Below are positions 7,413 to 8,440 of a stretch of 8,440 nucleotides of DNA, one piece after another; within the stretch, counting starts at the first letter, position 1; the number at the start of each line of letters is the position of its first letter. A model generated the notes under the pieces. That model worked only from the letters and a program-made list of their open reading frames with translations. It was not told the DNA's origin and searched no databases. Position numbers and translations under genes: made by a program. Source of the stretch: an uncultured Fusobacterium sp. (GTDB lineage: Bacteria > Fusobacteriota > Fusobacteriia > Fusobacteriales > Fusobacteriaceae). The stretch spans positions 1 to 8,440 of the forward strand of contig UQJY01000027.1 in the NCBI GenBank assembly GCA_900541465.1, written 5' to 3'.

Positions 7413-7441
7413 ATTATAACAAAAACAGGAGAAGTTTTCTA
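7413..7441 (-). promoter_or_regulatory. Probable promoter of the two-component operon
   Basis: A perfect TATAAT -10 (7413-7418) is preceded after 17 bases by TAGAAA (7436-7441), a 4-of-6 match to the -35 consensus. The -35 and spacer fall inside the terminator hairpin of the upstream gene. A weaker alternative pairs TTGTTA (7416-7421) with a TATATA-like box near 7391-7397. Transcription would start about 45 bases before the regulator gene. Confidence 0.5.
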
Positions 7442-7457
7442 TTTTTCTCCTGTTTTT
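7421..7457. terminator. Bidirectional intrinsic terminator, 13-bp perfect stem
   Basis: AAAAACAGGAGAA (7421-7433) and TTCTCCTGTTTTT (7445-7457) are perfect inverted repeats around an 11-nt loop. The stem is GC-bearing in its middle and gives a U-rich tail in both directions. On the minus strand it ends transcripts of the nuclease-like gene whose stop codon is 15 bases upstream. Confidence 0.85.
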
Positions 7458-7471
7458 AAAATTTTTGTATT

Positions 7472-8062
7472 TTATTTCTTTATTATATTTCTTTCTATAA
7501 TTTTTAACTCTTTTAATTTCATTTTTGAAAATCTGTTGTTTCTGTCAACAAGCAACGACACTGGTATACAAACCTTTTTTGTCTCTGAAATTTTCTTAAC
7601 TGCTAAATAAACGATAACAGATATTCTTTCCGTTTTTAATAAAAAAGAAAATTCTATTTTACTGTTCCATATTATATTCAAATCATATTTTAATACTGTA
7701 TCTACATTTTCAAGCAAAGTTTTTAATACAGGAAAATATGTTATTCTGTCTCTTAGTTCCATATTTTTCTCAATAAAATCTTTTTCAGCAGAATAAATAT
7801 TTTTAAAATTTATCTTTTTTGAAAGTATATCATTTATTAATTTATTCATTTTTTTATATGATTTTAAAGTTTGAAATTTATAAAGTCCTAATAAATGTGA
7901 AAAATATTCTTCATGAAATTTTATTATTATTTCTGTACTATCTTCTAAAATATATTTATATAAATAAGGACATATAAAATCTCTATAAAATTCAAAATAT
8001 TCTGTAAAATCAATCTATGCTAAAGATATTTTTTTAGTCTTGCTTAAAAATTTGTGTTGCAT
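7472..8062 (-). pseudogene. PBECR4-like (RNase-fold) small protein gene interrupted by in-frame TAG
   Basis: Reading the frame beyond the internal ATG at 7849 extends a protein-like sequence back to an ATG at 8062, preceded by GGAG six bases upstream. The full frame is 196 codons, broken only by TAG at codon 16 (8015-8017). The 55 codons between TAG and the internal ATG look coding: acidic-aromatic FTEYFEFYRDF, then the motif IKFHEEYFSHLLGLYKF. Farther on come DRITYFPVLKTLLE, a WNSKIEFSFLL segment and CIPVSLLVDRN. The HLLGL motif and the later order of segments resemble, from memory, the PBECR4 group (Barnase/EndoU/colicin/RelE-like nuclease folds), with moderate certainty. The ATG at 7849 has no ribosome site and would cut off the HLLGL region. 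No ATG, GTG or TTG codon occurs in frame between the TAG and 7849. The gene may therefore be inactivated, use readthrough, or reflect a sequence error. It lies between two strong terminators and depends on the RNA promoter at 8275-8303. Confidence 0.6.
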
Positions 8063-8068
8063 CTCATT

Positions 8069-8072
8069 CTCC
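8069..8072 (-). promoter_or_regulatory. Ribosome binding site that fixes the start at 8062
   Basis: GGAG stands six bases before the ATG at 8062 in the spacer after the terminator. It is the only convincing ribosome site for this frame and supports the upstream start over the internal ATG at 7849. Confidence 0.6.
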
Positions 8073-8084
8073 AATTTTGATTAT

Positions 8085-8120
8085 AAAAAAATCCTGTTTT
8101 TAAAAAGACAGGATTTTTTT
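8085..8120. terminator. Intrinsic terminator between the structured RNA and the nuclease-like gene
   Basis: AAAAAAATCCTGT (8085-8097) and ACAGGATTTTTTT (8108-8120) form a perfect 13-bp stem that can extend inward by four more pairs. In minus-strand RNA the stem ends in seven U. It would end most transcripts from the promoter at 8275-8303, leaving leaky or regulated readthrough into the gene whose ribosome site starts 12 bases beyond. Confidence 0.85.
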
Positions 8121-8268
8121 ATTTTGTTGCAGTGAGTATCTTTTTCGTTGTTTTCTCTCAACGCTCTTCTCAGTATGTGAAAGCCCCTGAGTGGGTCGCC
8201 GACCTGCAACCTGTAAGTTTATCATTCGCCATATACTCCAATGACCGAGTTTTTAAAAACTATTTTAT
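8121..8268 (-). ncRNA. Unidentified structured RNA (independent small RNA or leader)
   Basis: This stretch has no open frame worth calling, yet it is the most GC-rich part of the window: 29 of 50 bases at 8161-8210 are G or C. In minus-strand RNA several helices can form. These are 8240-8245 with 8221-8226; 8204-8210 with 8126-8132 (GUUGCAG/CUGCAAC) closing a multibranch region; GGUC/GACC at 8201-8204 and 8194-8197; 8187-8191 with 8169-8173; and 8159-8163 with 8146-8150. The loop of the first hairpin (GAGUAU, 8233-8238) can pair with AUACUC (8134-8139), giving a pseudoknot. A near-consensus promoter and a strong terminator bound it. I do not recognise tmRNA, SRP RNA, RNase P RNA or a common riboswitch; a divergent 6S RNA cannot be excluded. 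Confidence 0.6.
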
Positions 8269-8274
8269 ATATTT

Positions 8275-8303
8275 ATTATACCTTTTTTGCTAAGAATTGT
8301 AAA
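8275..8303 (-). promoter_or_regulatory. Near-consensus promoter of the structured RNA
   Basis: TTTACA (8298-8303, 5 of 6 consensus) and TATAAT (8275-8280, perfect) are separated by exactly 17 bases on the minus strand. The predicted start is near 8268, giving a transcript of about 180 nt to the terminator at 8085-8120. It begins only a few bases after the stop codon of the HU-like gene, with no terminator between them. Confidence 0.75.
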
Positions 8304-8306
8304 ATT

Positions 8307-8440
8307 TTATTTTTTATTCAATTTGTCTTCTAAATTTTTGCTCATTTTAAATTTTACAAACTTTCTGGGCTTTGCCTGAATAAAATCTCCGCTTCCTCTT
8401 GGGTCTAACACTCTTCTTGTTTTGGTTTCTTTTATTTCAA
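8307..8440 (-). CDS. Probable HU/IHF-family DNA-binding protein, C-terminal part only
   Basis: An open frame enters from the right window edge and ends with TAA at 8307, giving the last 43 residues of a basic protein. The segment TRRVLDPRGSGDF followed by AKPRKFVKFKMSKNLEDKLNKK resembles the DNA-binding arm and final helix of HU proteins (compare the usual arm of the form NPxTGEE.. and the ending VPxFKxGKxLKDAVN). The arm differs from standard HU, with DPRGSGD replacing NPxTGEE, so this may be a divergent paralogue. The N-terminal part lies outside the window, so the call rests on this short tail. Confidence 0.5.
   Translation of the reverse strand, partial: EIKETKTRRVLDPRGSGDFIQAKPRKFVKFKMSKNLEDKLNKK

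Noticed and set aside
7472..7849. A 125-residue gene starting at the ATG at 7849
   Set aside because: No ribosome site precedes it, and coding-like sequence with the HLLGL segment continues upstream in frame to 8062. It is treated as part of an interrupted gene, though internal restart cannot be excluded.
8121..8268. tmRNA, SRP RNA, RNase P RNA or a standard riboswitch
   Set aside because: No tmRNA tag or tRNA-like ends, no GGAAGGAAGCAG-type SRP loop, no RNase P core sequence, and no recognised aptamer core was seen. A divergent 6S RNA stays open on grounds of size only.
8121..8268. Tandem repeats as in classic type III antitoxin RNAs
   Set aside because: No repeated unit of about 20-40 bases was found, so the type III comparison rests on layout only.
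1..8440. CRISPR arrays, tRNA or rRNA genes, insertion sequences
   Set aside because: No regularly spaced repeats, no tRNA cloverleaf, no rRNA-like stretch and no transposase reading frame were seen.

Overview
The window is very AT-rich and every supportable gene lies on the minus strand, so transcription runs from high to low coordinates. Base composition, strong GGAGG-type ribosome sites and the mix of Gram-positive-like PTS genes with an LTxxQ-type envelope lipoprotein suggest an anaerobe of the Fusobacteria (Fusobacterium-like). This placement is an inference from style, not from a marker gene.

From the right edge inward (8440 to 7420), the window opens with the C-terminal end of a probable HU/IHF-family DNA-binding protein. 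A near-consensus promoter follows and drives a GC-rich intergenic stretch that folds into several hairpins plus a possible pseudoknot. I read this as an undescribed structured RNA of about 150 nt (about 180 nt with its terminator). After its strong intrinsic terminator, a well-placed ribosome site starts a gene for a small protein resembling the PBECR4 group of RNase-fold domains. That gene carries an in-frame TAG at codon 16. The order promoter, structured RNA, terminator, nuclease-like gene resembles a type III toxin-antitoxin locus, although no tandem repeats are visible.

The middle (7441 to 3932) is a four-gene operon: OmpR-family response regulator, membrane sensor histidine kinase, Spy/CpxP-like (LTxxQ) lipoprotein and M19 zinc dipeptidase. 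Every junction overlaps by 1 or 4 bases (TAATG or ATGA). This looks like a Cpx-like envelope-stress circuit with a periplasmic accessory protein and a peptidase as built-in outputs. Its promoter is partly nested in the terminator hairpin of the upstream gene.

The left part (3871 to 1) is a mannose-family PTS operon in the order EIIA, EIIB, EIIC, EIID, SIS-domain sugar deglycase/isomerase. It has a clear extended -10 promoter and two GTATATAC-centred palindromes, 22 bp apart, just after the predicted transcription start. The gene order matches gfr/frl-type loci for Amadori compounds such as fructoselysine or glucoselysine; the substrate is an inference. Both the PTS operon and the two-component operon end in members of the same hairpin repeat.
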